From: Balanoglossus misakiensis
Lineage: Eukaryota; Hemichordata
Assembly: GCA_040954595.2 (NCBI GenBank)
Contig: CM082581.2
Location: forward strand, 3,100,001-3,164,000
Length of the DNA: 64,000 nt
Direction: 5' to 3'
Numbering within the stretch: position 1 is the stretch's first letter; the number at the start of each line of letters is the position of its first letter. Of this stretch, positions 25,186 to 36,425 are shown piece by piece. Under the pieces are notes generated by a model. That model was given only the letters and a program-made list of their open reading frames with translations. It was not told the origin of the DNA and searched no databases. The translations under genes and the position numbers were made by a program.

Positions 25186-25579
25186 ACCCAGGTACTCAAC
25201 TGAGGTAAAATTCTAGGTTGATGCTGGGGGATTTTTAATGGAAGACTTGCGACTTCACTGATTTGACAAATTCGTTTGACTGCAATCTCCCCCATTTCTT
25301 TCGGATAACCAATTGTGTTTTTTTTTCTTGTATCATTTTTGGTTGTTCAATTTGTAACTCTACACATCTTATATTTGCAATATTGTTTCTTGATAATTAA
25401 GTGCTTGGCTCGTCTTCTTTGCAGTGTTCAGCATGGCGGATCATGGTGACTTTACACTTGAACACACTTGAGAACACAAAAAATATCTGGGTGAGACAAG
25501 AATAAGAGCAGACGGGTGCCAGGCAGAGTTAATTGGCAGTGCTGGCTTTTTCGGAATGGAAATTGAAGATTCCAATTAA

Positions 25580-26078
25580 AGGCACGTAAGCTGTAACTTT
25601 TGGGATAATTTTCATAATTTTTGTTTCACACTGCACTACCATTAGTCCATGCAGACGAAGGCAGTGAACTATACACAAGCATTATAAACCCTAAATATGA
25701 GTGCATATGTAAGTTTTAACCAGATAAATAATAAAGCTTTGCTGCAAGCGATTATGGCCGCCACCGTGGGAAAATGAAAGAAACAATGAAAATGTCGCAT
25801 TTCCGGTTGTGAAACTTCATAAACAAAACATGATCTCATCCACTTGAGCTCATGGAAGTAAATGTACACCACTGAGACATCAGATTTTTATTTTTCATTG
25901 CAATATTGCACTTTTTTAAAAATTTCAGGAATTTTCGTTTTTCTTTAATTTTTGACCATTTTGTCATAAATAAGTGTTGAGTATATTATCATGAAATAGC
26001 ATTTAATAGATATAATTAAAAGCATATATGAGATTATTTAAAACATTGATTTTTTATCCAGTTGCAGCTTACGTGCCT
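25580..26078. mobile_element. 499-bp MITE with TTAA duplication
   Basis: The ends AGGCACGTAAGCTG / CAGCTTACGTGCCT are inverted repeats flanked by TTAA (25576-25579 and 26079-26082). TTAA targets are used by piggyBac and Kolobok elements. The interior is AT-rich without a transposase. It includes a GGCCGCCACCG-containing stretch that resembles the relative at 32.7 kb. The open frame at 25669-25872 has no recognisable features. Confidence 0.85.
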
Positions 26079-26399
26079 TTAATCTGTCCAAACTGGAACA
26101 CAAAGACTAAGCGAAGTCCGAATAACAACTAAAAGATATTTTAATATCAGATGATAGTCAATAACCATATCTAGTATCAGTATCCAATGGAGACATGCAA
26201 TTTATGGCTATTTTATTGTGTAACAGAAACTACAGGTACTAGTATTGACTTTTATAGTTATGGTGGCAACATTTGCCATATACAAAGCTAAAATACTTAA
26301 TCGAAATATAGAAAAAATATTTATTGAAGCGTTAACGTATATAATTAAAGCATAGAGATAATAACCATTAGACTCCATTCAGAGTTGTACCATTCAAAT

Positions 26400-27460
26400 G
26401 CGTAGGCTGCATTTGCTCTGGATGTGGAGATATGGGGAAGTAGGCAACCACCCGAAATGCATGTCCTACAAGTACAAACACAACAACCAAAGGTGAACTT
26501 CTACGTTGTAAGTACTTCAGTAAGTACTACTACAAAGGTCAGGTGAGGGTACCTAAAAATTGGGCCAAAAATTAGGATTCTTATTTGGTTCATATTCAAG
26601 ACAACGGAAAATCCTCGCCCTTTGGGTTTGTCAAATTAGATATGGCCATAATAATGAGTTACGCAAGTAAGTTACAGGTGGCCCCAGGAATTTAGCATTT
26701 CATGACACAGAGGGTCCTACCCTACCCCTCCAAACATCTGGCTATATATGATTTGCGTGCTAACATATGGAAAGCAAGTCAATGGACACCTGAGGTCACC
26801 CAAAAATTTGACAAAAAATGTTCATTCCTGTTTATGTCATGTGCAACAAATCCTACATTTGCAGCCCTTTCACTTTGCCTACCATTAGGTATGCACGTAA
26901 TACATGAATCAAGCAGGTGTCGCAGGTATCCCCCTGTATTTGGCATTTCATGATAGTTTCATCCCTCCAAATATTAAAGCTGCACCTGTACAACGGGCTG
27001 AGATATGGCACTGTACGACAGAGGTCATCCAAATCAACTTATACATTTGGGCACAAACAAACTGACACTTACATTCGTCCCTGTGGAACAAAAACCACAC
27101 CTATTGCCCTGTTGGTTAGTGTCCAATTAAATGTACAAAATCAATGACTTAGGCAGGTGCAACAGGTGACCCCGCCTTTGGTATATCATTATGGTCCCAT
27201 CTGTATATGCCCCCCCCCCCCCACGCCAAAGCTGCATACATCTGCTGTGGATGCTCACTAAGCAAAAGTAGGTGAAATGTCACATAAGGTCGCCCATAAC
27301 TTGACAGGAAAATCGGACTTCATATTGATCCATGTGCAACAAATACCACACTAGCATCCCTTTCATTGACCCCAAAATTACGCATGCACATTATTGAGTT
27401 ACGCAGGTGTCACAGGTGACCCCCGAATCAGGCGTATTATTTTGGTCCCATACAGCTGCA
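26400..27460. repeat. Divergent ~240-bp tandem array (Helentron-core-like)
   Basis: About four degraded copies share landmarks with the arrays at 36.7-39.1 kb: GCTCTGGATG, AAGTAGG…GTCACC, GTTCAACAAAAACC-like, TTAGGTATGCACGTAAT and GCAGGTGTCACAGGTGACCCC. Copies begin near 26414, 26738, 26989 and 27241. A run of 14 C sits near 27210. The copies are too diverged to be recent. No gene is present. Confidence 0.7.
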
Positions 27461-28975
27461 TGAAGCTGCGTGCCATTATTTGGCGACCTGATAACCCCCA
27501 CGGCCACCTGCGGGCCAACCCCCATACTGAACGTTCAGTTGCAACATCACAACTGAAGTAGGAACTTTTGAACTGCAACGAAGCCTGATCTCTGATTATT
27601 GCTGGTACCATACTCCCTTCGTGCAAGAAAATCACTGGTCTGCTGACGTATTTCGGCCACATTAGCGACTGAGGGTCAAAGTCCGCTGCGGCATTACGTT
27701 GAATGTTAACCAGTGTAGCCGGGTCTGCGTAGACACATTTGAACGGCAACAGCTAACAAACTCAGCGTAATTCAATAAAACGCCCTAACACAGCCTGAAC
27801 TCCGATAATGTGTTGTCCCAAAATTCATTCCGTGGAAAATAATCACTGGTCTGTTTACGTATTTCAGCCAATTTTCCAAGGACTACTGCAACCTGCCAGA
27901 AGTGAGTAGCCTGCTAATGAGATCTCCACAACATTACGTAATGACGGTCAAAGTACGATGCCCCAGCGTCCGTCCTCAGCCCACCAAAAAATGCGAAAAA
28001 ATATTACAAAAATCTTCTTCTCAAAATCGACGTGGCCTAGGACCTTGAAATTTGGCACAGGGGATTTTGGCCACATGGTCTACAAAAATCGCGAAAAGAA
28101 TGTACATGCCCCCATTAACGTGCTAATTAGGTCAATTTGAAAATTTCGCTTGATTATAGCCACCAAGTCATGTGACTAAATACAAATACAAAGGGCAGGT
28201 GCACCAGTACTCATGGGCCCCAACCACCGTGCCAAATTTGGTAGGCGCACCTGCCGGAATTTCAGAGAAAAACAGGCGCAAAAAAACACTCAAGAAGAAA
28301 GAAGACAAACTCCAGCAATAACAGAAGGGGACCAAGCGTGGTCTCCTAAATATGATTGCAAAGAACAACATTATAAAAGGCTTAATAATTTATGAGCAAA
28401 ACTACCAGTAGAAACTATGCAAAGCAATAATACAGTGGATTTAGAAACACACTTTTTACATACAAATTACAACAAAATATCCTTGAACAAACACTGTAAA
28501 GTTTTAAGTATATAAACAACTGAGTGAAGACCATAAAGGCAATAAAGGTTTCATTAAAAAGAAAAAGAAAGAATGGTCGACATTACGAAAACGCCTCATC
28601 TTACATGTGCAGACATTTTCAAAAATCTGGTTCGTGGTAGCATATCTTGCTTGATTGTATGACTTAACATGTATTTTTATTGGTTAATTCTGATGGGTTT
28701 TGAACATTGTGATCAGCACCATCCAGCAAATGGGAACAGTTAATAAATATTTTTCTACTCGCATTGTAAGCTGCTGGACTTTTCTTTCAAGAGGAAAAAA
28801 ATGTAGGGTCCTTGTGTTGGAATTACAGTTTGTCAGGCTACTGGAAACACTTTATTCCTAAGTTCAAGCCACCACCCACATTCCCAGTATAACATCTAAT
28901 ACTGATGATAATATATGGGATGTTGTGTGTCAAATTCCAGGTACTCCAGTTATTTAATCCAACCACGTCAGTGAT
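27461..28975. other. Repeat-derived, non-coding stretch
   Basis: A segment near 27583-27690 (GCCTGATCTCTGATTATT … AATCACTGGTCTG … ACGTATTTCGGCCA) recurs in diverged form near 27792-27885 in the same orientation. 28030-28260 carries ‘CCTTGAAATTTGGCACAG’-type text like that around other repeats here. The minus-strand ORF at 27399-27749 spans this text and shows no domain. I see no supportable gene before 28980. Confidence 0.5.
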
Positions 28976-29049
28976 GAAGTGTGCTTCGGTCGCCTTGCTG
29001 AGAAGGTAGAGTTGGAAAGTACACAGCTAACAATAATCCAAATAATGCC

Positions 29050-29809
29050 ATTGAAGCAGCCCAACAGTACGTCACAGATGAAGGGTTGTTCAGCTACATC
29101 AAGAACAATGTTAACTCATGAAAAGGCAATTGCGATAAACCACAGAGAAGAAGTGATAATGAACAGTTGCATGAACATAGGAAATACAGGTTAACAGCAT
29201 CAATAATGCATGGTATCCATCGCTTTGTTGAAAGAAATGGTTTTAAACCGTCCAGATCCATAATGGCATCAGTAAAGGGCAAGAGTACATTCAGAAGAGC
29301 AAATCCACCATTGGCCATCAAATGGTGTGGGGAAAGAGAAGGAAGACGTCGCAGTCCAGATGTACCAGAAAGCCATACCAACCCACCACAAAAACTTGGT
29401 TGTCACCAGATGTGGGTTAATTGACTGTCCCTGTAGGAGACTGACGCATCTTGGTGTTTCCCCAGACAGGATTGCCAAATGCGAGTGCTGTGTGACACGT
29501 GTCCATACAGTGCCAGAGATGTCCCACCCCAGCAGGCTGTTGGACATCCAACAATGCAGTAACGGTGACTACAGCTTGGTACCAACACATCAATACTACA
29601 TACAGGTACAAGCCAAGATGGGTGTTCTCAATATTAAAGTGTGTGATTTTGTTGTGTACCGGTATACCAGGCTTGGTTTACTTGTTGTATCAGTTTTATT
29701 TGATGAAGCCTTTTGGGGCAGAGTTAAAGGCAACCTAGATAGGTTCTATTGGCAACATGTTGTCCCAGCCATCAAGGATGAAGTATTGCCATCTGAAATG
29801 CAACCATAA
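29050..29809 (+). pseudogene. YqaJ-type nuclease remnant from a transposon
   Basis: Segments in shifting frames match the YqaJ/lambda-exonuclease-like PD-(D/E)XK domain carried by several animal DNA transposons: ‘HRKYRLTASIMHGI’ (the usual R-(I/L)TAS start), ‘NPPLAIKW’ followed after a frameshift near 29325 by ‘GKEKEDVAVQMY’ (usual A-x-W-G-x-x-x-E), ‘LGVSPDR’ (the catalytic SPD) and ‘YYIQVQAKMGV…CDFVVY’. The usual E-x-K catalytic pair is replaced by ‘PEMSHP’, so the lysine is gone. A second frameshift lies near 29160. It is a dead copy. It would have processed DNA ends. Confidence 0.7.
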
Positions 29810-30038
29810 GCAACTTCGTCTCCAGTCAGTTCCTGGATAAATTAACTTCAACTGTATTCAGATGAATCAGCTCAATTAGAAGAGCAGACTCGTGGTCAGA
29901 GTTGCAACCCTTCATTGTTTGAAGCCAGGCAATTCAGATTGATCAGCAGCAAATTGGGGGGGGGGGGGAGGGTTGTTAAAAAATGGCCACGGGGAAAACA
30001 TGAAAAATTTGTATGCGACTTAATCTCACAAAAAAGAC

Positions 30039-30323
30039 ATGCCACACATTCCCGCAATAAAGTATGGACAGGTAAATGAATCAAAAGCTTTAAAATATAT
30101 GAAGACTCAGATATGCAAGCACAGAACCTGCCTTGGATTTGAAGTAATGAAGAGACATGAGTCACCTGCAGTTCCATTTGCAATATTGAAGCAGAGATTC
30201 AGAAAATCACCCAGAATAGTTGTGTATGACAATGCATGTGGGCACACCAATATTGCTGTAATAGGTGAGTATACCTTTGCTCAATTTGAAACAAGCTCTC
30301 ACAGTACTGAAGATAAGCTATAA
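30039..30323 (+). pseudogene. DNA-transposase fragment (KDZ-like motif)
   Basis: The frame contains ‘IPAIKYGQVNESKALKYM’, a second YqaJ-like W/Y-G-x-x-x-E box, then ‘RFRKSPRIVVYDNACG’. A YDNAC motif of this kind occurs in Kyakuja/Dileera/Zisupton-type transposases. It ends after about 94 codons in unrelated sequence. Together with the YqaJ remnant upstream and the fragment at 32.4 kb it may represent one old, broken element. The family call rests on one short motif. Confidence 0.45.
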
Positions 30324-31430
30324 TGAAAAGTGATCTGATAGAAAACACTGTTTCATAAATATAGAAATACAGAAATTCAGAGAGGTGGGCAAGTGTAATC
30401 ATGTAATTGAGTATGTGCACCCGTACTACGGAATGATTTGCCATTTGAAATTAACAGCGCCAGAAATGTAGATAGTTTTAAGTGCAGTTTGGTGCTGGGA
30501 TATATTTTCTCTATTTTTTTAGTAATTTCCACTTAATTCACTGTTACAGTGGAACAACTCGTTTCAAAGCCAAATCCATGTAAAGCTTCAAAGTTAAATG
30601 TCAACATAACCATCGAGAAAAGATGGCATGCTATTAATAATGATGCTGTTCTCAGTTAATTTTGTGAAAATGTAATTAGTGTGTAATATGTGTGTTTTTT
30701 TCCATTGAAGATCTAATTGTTAGTGATTATCATCTCTCCACAGGGAACCAGTGTTTTTTCAATACACACTCTTTCTAGTCGATAGACTTCATTGGTGTAA
30801 TCATACTGGGTAAGTTTTTAAATTACAGAATATAAGTACTTTAAATTTTAGCAAATCAGGACAGTCATTAGAGATTCCAGATGACAATTATGTGTCAGGC
30901 AGTGACCTTAGCAATGACTGACATCTAATGAAAATGTTGGACGTTTTTCCAGATCATACAATGAAGAAATTCCAGGAAAGCGCCAGAAGATTAAAGAAGC
31001 CATCAAAGCCAAATGAAACAGCGAAAAGAAGTTACAGAAACGACAGAATGAAAAGTCATCACTGAAGTGACATTATTTCAAAATTACTTTCTAGTATTCT
31101 TAAGAATTTCATAAAATTTTCATGGAAAGCTGAAATGTGCAATTTTCTATTTTTCTCTTTCTAATTTTTTGTTCCAATTTTTCATGAATTTTTCGTTACT
31201 TTTTGAAGATTCTTGACGCATGTGTCTAATGTATTTAAAGTTGATATTTAAAATCCTACAGGTAACGTGACCTTGATTTTGTTCGGAGTGTTGTTGATAT
31301 TTCAGTTTGTATTCATCTTTTGGGGGGAGGGGCAATTTTAAACATTTTAGTTAATAAACCGTAAGTTCATTTGAAAAAAAAGTGAGATTGGTGTATTTGT
31401 GTATATAGACTTGCTTGTGTGAGATGTGTG
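30324..31430. other. AT-rich stretch without a supportable gene
   Basis: Only a short open segment near 30925-31010 (‘MLDVFPDHTMKKFQESARRL’) draws attention; it vaguely resembles a CUE-type helix pair and is followed by basic residues. It may be an exon scrap of the neighbouring transposon remnant. Nothing else is recognisable. Confidence 0.35.
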
Positions 31431-31435
31431 TGTGT

Positions 31436-31610
31436 GTAGCATTCCTATTGGAGTGCTGTAGGACTGTCCAATAGGACCTGAATAGCATTCCTGTTGGATT
31501 TGTTGGACTGTCCAATAGGATTATGTTTCAAAAACACGATTGCACATTCCAACAGGAATACTATTGGACAATTTCCTATCGGAATCCTATAGGACTTTTT
31601 TGTAAGGTAA
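31436..31610. repeat. Cluster of short palindromic motifs (TCCAATAGGA)
   Basis: At least six variants of a C/T-CTATTGGA / TCCAATAGG motif occur in both orientations within 175 bp (ATTCCTATTGGA, TGTCCAATAGGAC, CATTCCTGTTGGA, TGTCCAATAGGAT, TTCCAACAGGAATACTATTGGACA, TTTCCTATCGGAATCCTATAGGAC), spaced about 20-25 bp. It could fold into several alternative hairpins. The CTTATAAG patch at 48.3 kb has a similar design. Confidence 0.75.
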
Positions 31611-31612
31611 CA

Positions 31613-31750
31613 TCAATTAGAAACCCAGAACCAGATTATAGACGACCAAGGAGACAGACTGGCCGCAAATCTCTGACAAAAAAGAAGTCACAGTGGAAAA
31701 TGGATTTACGGAAAGACTTCATGGAACGTGTCTTTGCTGCTGATGACTGA
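31613..31750 (+). pseudogene. C-terminal transposon ORF scrap, unrecognised
   Basis: A short basic reading frame (‘NPEPDYRRPRRQTGRKSLTK’ … ‘DFMERVFAADD’ stop) that looks compositionally coding but has no start and no family I can name. An AG precedes it (AGGTAACATCA), so it could be a terminal exon. Confidence 0.3.
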
Positions 31751-31808
31751 ATTCTGTATCTATGAAAACTTCATGGGATCTTAATCTGACGCCAAGTGGA
31801 GCACCGTC

Positions 31809-31810
<2 letters not shown>

Positions 31811-31853
<43 letters not shown>
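31811..31853. repeat. (AC)n microsatellite
   Basis: About 21 uninterrupted CA dinucleotides. Confidence 0.98.
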
Positions 31854-31855
<2 letters not shown>

Positions 31856-32436
31856 TTGCATGAACGTTACCAAGAAGTAGAGGAAGTGATCAAGAACAGT
31901 AATTATGCCATTTTTGGGTCAAAACCATATCTCTGATAGTGTTGTCAGATTGCTCTGAAATTTGGTAGGCAATTCTAGTGTTGACCTAAAAAGATATAAT
32001 AGTAAAACTTGTACTAATTTCTACATTTGCTAACTACATTGGTCTGCAGTAGGCTTAAAGGGACAAAGTCTCTCTATCGCTGCTCTTTTTTCATTATGTT
32101 TGATACAAGTTATCATTTATGTTATTCTACAGCCATTCCAGCATAGAATTGCACTTGCTCCTCAAAGCTCTGAACTTAATCGAAGGGACATTGAAAACTG
32201 ACTCTTGCTATGCTTAAAACTCAGAGTACACCTCCACAGCAGTCACCTCAAATGGATTTAGATCCATTAGTTTATTTAAAGCCAAAGACTATGCAAGGTT
32301 TGACTTATTTTGACATAGTGGACTATGTGCCCAGTTCTTTGCATGCCAATTAAGATGGACCAACAAGTGTTAGCCTTAATTTTCAGAAGGTAACAGCAAG
32401 TTGATTTTGGTGTCAGGCCCTGCCAAACCAAAGTTG

Positions 32437-32690
32437 AGCTCAATCACTGCTCTGCAGATAGAGATGCCCAAGATTTTTAAAGACGAGAAATATCGGAAGG
32501 CATCAGAGTGGAGGGCCCTGCTGCTTTGCTCGTTGGTAATTTTCCAGGGAATTTTGCCGGTACAATATCTAAGACAGGTTTGTTCTCGTTTTTGGTTTAT
32601 ACCAGTTAATGAGTGTGTGACTCAGCGGAAGATTTGTGAGGTGAATGGAAGTTTACGCAAGTTTGTCTTAGAGATTGTATGGTATTCGTC
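32437..32690 (+). pseudogene. Transposon protein fragment (‘KASEWRALLL’ type)
   Basis: The frame reads ‘KYRKASEWRALLLCSLVIFQ’ followed by ‘GILPVQYLRQ’ and later ‘INGSLRKFVLE’-like text. This pattern (K-A-S-E-W-R … L-P-V-L-x-G-I-L-P … L-x-x-F-V) is familiar from a conserved region of KDZ/CACTA-type transposon proteins. It is short, without a proper start, and ends at the MITE beginning at 32704. Confidence 0.45.
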
Positions 32691-32703
32691 ACTGCACATT
32701 TAA

Positions 32704-33060
32704 AGGCACCTGCGCTGTAACTTTTGGCATTATTTCCATTATTTTACATTCAAATGAAAGTTTGTTAATGTAGACATACTTATTGAAGCATACTACTTAA
32801 AGACATATATTGGACCACCGACAAAAATCGCACACGTAACTATGAACAAGTCATATAACAAATTGTTGCGGCAAGCAAATATGGCGGCGTCCATGGCAGG
32901 AGTACACAGAAAATGGAAATCTCGTGCATGTGCAATACATTCTTGAGAAATTGGGTTCCCATACCAGGAAACGCTGGGCTGGGCTGTGACAGATTCGGCC
33001 AAGAAGAGAAGGCAACAACTTAGTAATTTGGACAAACGTAGGTCTGTGATATATATCGGC
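32704..33060 (+). mobile_element. Second MITE of the AGGCAC family, right end not found
   Basis: It begins TTAA/AGGCACCTGCGCTGTAACTTTTGG, matching the left end of the MITE at 25580 (AGGCACGTAAGCTGTAACTTTTGG). The body also matches loosely, with TGTAGACATAC and GGCGGCGTCCATGG where the first has GGCCGCCACCGTGG. I could not find the matching inverted right end, so the 3' boundary is a guess and the copy may be truncated. Confidence 0.6.
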
Positions 33061-33187
33061 TTGAGTTAAATGAATAATAATATTTCACACGAACCACAAT
33101 GGGACTTAATTCTATTAAATTCTGATATCACAATTTTTTTTTAATTTTGTCAATAAATATTCGCCTTCAGGAGCGGCTTGTCCACTT

Positions 33188-33497
33188 TCTATGGAAGTTA
33201 CTCTTTACATAAAGTTGGTAAAATATCCCCTAAGAATTTACATTATACATGTTTTCCTTACTTTGATAGGCCAGCTGTTACAAAGATCAGTGGCTGATTG
33301 AAAAAAAAGTTGCTTGTTATTTGTGTTTTGTACAGACAATTTTCTATGAAAGTTACTCTTTACATAAAGTTGGTAAAATATCCCCTAAGAATTTACATTA
33401 TACATGTTTTCCTTACTGTAATAGGCCAGCTGTTACAATGATCAGTGGCTGATTGAAAAAAAGTTGCTTGTTATTTGTGTTTTGTACAGACAATTTA
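33188..33497 (+). repeat. 155-bp tandem duplication
   Basis: TCTATGGAAGTTACTCTTTA… at 33188 recurs as TCTATGAAAGTTACTCTTTA… at 33343 and runs nearly unchanged to TTTTGTACAGACAATTT. The few differences (TTTGATAGG/TGTAATAGG, an A-run length change) mark it as recent. Confidence 0.95.
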
Positions 33498-33769
33498 AGT
33501 CTAATATCAATTTCTCTAGCACTGCTTCTAAGGTTGCCATGACACATAACACTTGAGTGGCCTGCAGTTAATTTCTTTTTACATTTCCATACACATGTAG
33601 TTATATCTGTCTACTTCCAAAACTTGAAAAGGCTCCACGTATAACCTGGATATTTGGGGTGTTGATGCACGCCAGGCGGTAGATGGGATTCTTTCTAGTC
33701 TGGAGCGAAGATGAAAGGCGGTGATAATCTTTATTGGCGGAAAGTAGGACAAGTATTACATACATCTGG

Positions 33770-34133
33770 TTGTAAACTTGGGAGAGAAGATTGTAAACTG
33801 ATATTAAGTGAAACTGGAAAGGAAGTGTCACAGCTAGTGCAACTTCTTGAAACAACATACACAATTCCTGACATTCCCTGACAGCACATGCAAGTTGTCA
33901 TTCCGAAGCAGATAAAAGAAAAATTCAACCGCCACCATCTACGGATGTGCTGTTTGCCAGCGATATTTTTGTACGAGATCGGCATACAGAAGGCACATTC
34001 GCTTGTCGCACGGAAACTGCCACATCTACCACTGCCATGAGTGCAAACGGTTGGCCCTGTCAGGAAACAGGATCTGCTATTCAACAGAAGAAGGCACCCC
34101 AAAAGGCCGTGCAAGAAGAGTTTTGAAAGCAGT
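33770..34133 (+). pseudogene. C2H2 zinc-finger segment, copy 1 (frameshifted)
   Basis: This copy encodes ‘YGCAVCQRYFCTRSAYRRH’ followed by a second finger with ‘YHCHECKRLA’. A one-base loss near 34050 throws the end of the second finger into another frame, where ‘KQDLLFNRRRHPK’ continues. It is about 362 bp upstream of, and tandemly duplicated with, the intact copy; the flanking text (‘LGREDCKL…’, ‘EVSQL’, ‘TYTIPDIP’) is shared. Confidence 0.7.
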
Positions 34134-34490
34134 TGTATAAAACTTGGGAGGGAAGATTGTAAACTGATAAATGAAACTAGAAAGGAAGTGTCACAGCTGA
34201 TGCGACTTCCTAGAACATACACAATTCCCCACATTCCCTGGCAGCACAAGCAGGTTGTCCTTCCGAAGCAGAGCATGAAGAAAAAGTCAACCTCCACCAT
34301 CTACGGATGTGCCGTTTGTCAGCGATATTTTTGTACGAGATCGGCGTACAGAAGGCACATTCGCTTGTCACACGGAAACCACCACATCTACCACTGCCAT
34401 CAGTGCAACGGGTTGGCCTTTCTCAGGAAACAGGATCTTCTATTTCACAGAAGAAGAAGGCACCCCAAAAGGACGTTTCAAGAAGTCTAA
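34134..34490 (+). CDS. C2H2 zinc-finger exon, copy 2
   Basis: An open frame with two adjacent C2H2 fingers: C-x2-C…H-x4-H in ‘CAVCQRYFCTRSAYRRHIRL’ + SH, and C-x2-C…H-x5-H starting ‘CHQCNGLAFLRKQDLLFH’. It ends ‘FQEV’ stop. The frame is open upstream to about 34041 but there runs through the tail of copy 1. No ATG sits at a natural domain start, so it is probably one exon or a retained fragment of a larger DNA-binding protein. Nucleotide identity to copy 1 is high, so duplication is recent. The gene it came from cannot be named. Confidence 0.55.
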   Translation, partial: CIKLGREDCKLINETRKEVSQLMRLPRTYTIPHIPWQHKQVVLPKQSMKKKSTSTIYGCAVCQRYFCTRSAYRRHIRLSHGNHHIYHCHQCNGLAFLRKQDLLFHRRRRHPKRTFQEV

Positions 34491-35060
34491 GAAGGGGAAA
34501 GAGAGCTCATGAAGAGAGCAACAGCGCTAGAGATCGAATTGTGCTCCAGTGGGGAAGATTTTGAAGGTGACCGATCCGAGAGGAAGCCCTTTATGTGATA
34601 AACCCCAAAAAGGATGTCTGAATTAGGTCATGTTTTCCCTCAACTTTGGTCATTAACCGCTATCATGCCATGTACAGTATTAAAGCTAAGGCCCAGCGTC
34701 TCAACCTTTCAGTGGACATTCAGTGCGAATTATTTGATGTGTTTGTCACACCTATACTTTTGTATGGGGTGTGAAATTTGGGGATATCAAAATCCCAAAC
34801 AAATTAATATGTTCTAGAAAAACTATTTGAAAAATCTTTTAAGGGTCAATTCTGGAACAGCAAATTGTATGGTTTATGGAGAATTGGGAAGAAACAGTAT
34901 GGATATTATCATTGAAAAAACATACGATTAAGTTTTGATACACCTGATATCTTCCAAAGAGAGTAAATTGTCCTGTTCCATATTTAGATTATTGAAGTCC
35001 ATGCATGATAACAACAGCTTAAGTCGCCTTGGATTGTAAAAATCATGTCAAGGACACAGT

Positions 35061-35608
35061 GGTCCCATCGAGTTATTACACAAGAAAAAGTCTACACCGG
35101 AGTACATGGCCATATATAGACAGACAGACAGGCGCACACACATAGCGAGAGATCAATGGGCAAGCACTGACTGACCCATAAGCTGCCAATGGCATATGTA
35201 CTGTACATACACTAAATAGAACAGCTGGCCTCTTTAAAACTTAGCCAGTTATGTAATCATTCAGGAATTTGCTGTGTAAATCAATCACACCAGGGAACTT
35301 CCTGCCTAATTAAAACAACGCAATAAAGTAAATACACACCACTTTGCAAAGCAATCTGACCAGTAGTTCTTGAGTTACTGAGTTTTGACCAAATTCACAT
35401 TTTTCCAGCTAATTTGCATATTTTTGGCGATGACACCTTCATTTGAACAAACTCCCATCTACAGCCCAGCCTGCATCTGCACACCAAATATCAAGGTGAT
35501 ACACGCAGCGGTTTTCAAGTTTTTGATGTGGACGGACATACAGACATACATACATACATACAGACGCAACCGATCCAATAAGGTCCCATGGTATACACCA
35601 ATGGGACC
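35061..35608 (+). mobile_element. Short Helentron/pearl-like repeat element
   Basis: It starts GGTCCCAT after AGGACACAGT and ends ATGGGACC after a run ‘GTTTTTGATGTGGACGGACA’ and (ACAT)n. The last ~250 bp match the 3' part of the larger element at 36625-39631 (AAATTCACATTTTTCCAGCT, CTCCCATCTACAGCC, CGCAGCGGTTTTCAAG). It lacks the 238-bp core repeats. Short terminal inverted repeats and a terminal microsatellite resemble pearl/HINE-type non-autonomous Helentrons; the class is inferred. Confidence 0.6.
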
Positions 35609-35944
35609 TAAAAATCAAAGTATTCTTGAAAAGTATGGTTTTTTGGCTCCGAAGTGTAAACAGAGGAGTCTGTCAAGTTGGGTAAAAGCTACTACTTCCG
35701 TCCGTCAAACTACTTCCGTCCGTCAAGAATTCATACCATTTTCTAGTAGGGGTGTGTAGCTTTGTTTTTGGCAGTGGTGTGTAGCTTTGAGGAGTTGAGG
35801 AAGAATTGGAACAGTGACAGAAATCGGAACGGATTAGCCAGCAGTGTATTCGCTACCCGCGAGAAAAAAGTTGTGTTTGGGGAGACGATTTTCATACAAA
35901 TTAGTCAATACTACATGTACCTTTCTTAACTCAACACACCTGCT

Positions 35945-36425
35945 AGAATTAGTCTTACTAAATTTCGCTGGGGTAACCACAAGCTTCCTATTTCCAATCA
36001 TTATCAAACTGATACTAGCAATATTTGTACATTGTGTAATACAGGCAAAATTGGCGATATCCAGCTTTAATTAATGAAAGAAAAGAGTATGTGAAAAGTT
36101 ACTACTATAGACGACCCAACACTGTCAAGTGCAAGAATCTCTTCAAAAGTTAGAACTTGTATGAACTCTCAAAACTTAGGCAAAATTCACCAATCTCATT
36201 TTGACCAAGTTTCAGTGTTATTTTTTCTCTGTATTTTATATTTCTCAACTTTTTTTCTGTATATGTCTGTGATTGTACTACAGCTCATTCCTTCTAAAAA
36301 AAGTATTGTAATTGTCTTTTATCAGAACATTTTTAATGTACTTTTTGTTTGGAATATTTTAATGTACATGTACTCTCATACCTCGAAAGGGGTCGTAGAG
36401 GTCAATAAAATCATTAAAATTATTA
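35945..36425 (+). pseudogene. Non-LTR retrotransposon 3' fragment
   Basis: Translation gives ‘RISLTKFRWGNHKLPI’ … ‘ICTLCNTGKIGD’, then, in another frame, ‘KEYVKSYYYRRPNTVKCKNL’. This matches the C-terminal C-x2-C module of a non-LTR reverse transcriptase ORF (usually …CxLC…IGDE-(F/Y)H…). The frame is broken at GDIQL-stop. The AT-rich tail ending CATTAAAATTATTAAATAATC at about 36428 could be its 3' end. The rest of the element is absent. Confidence 0.6.
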
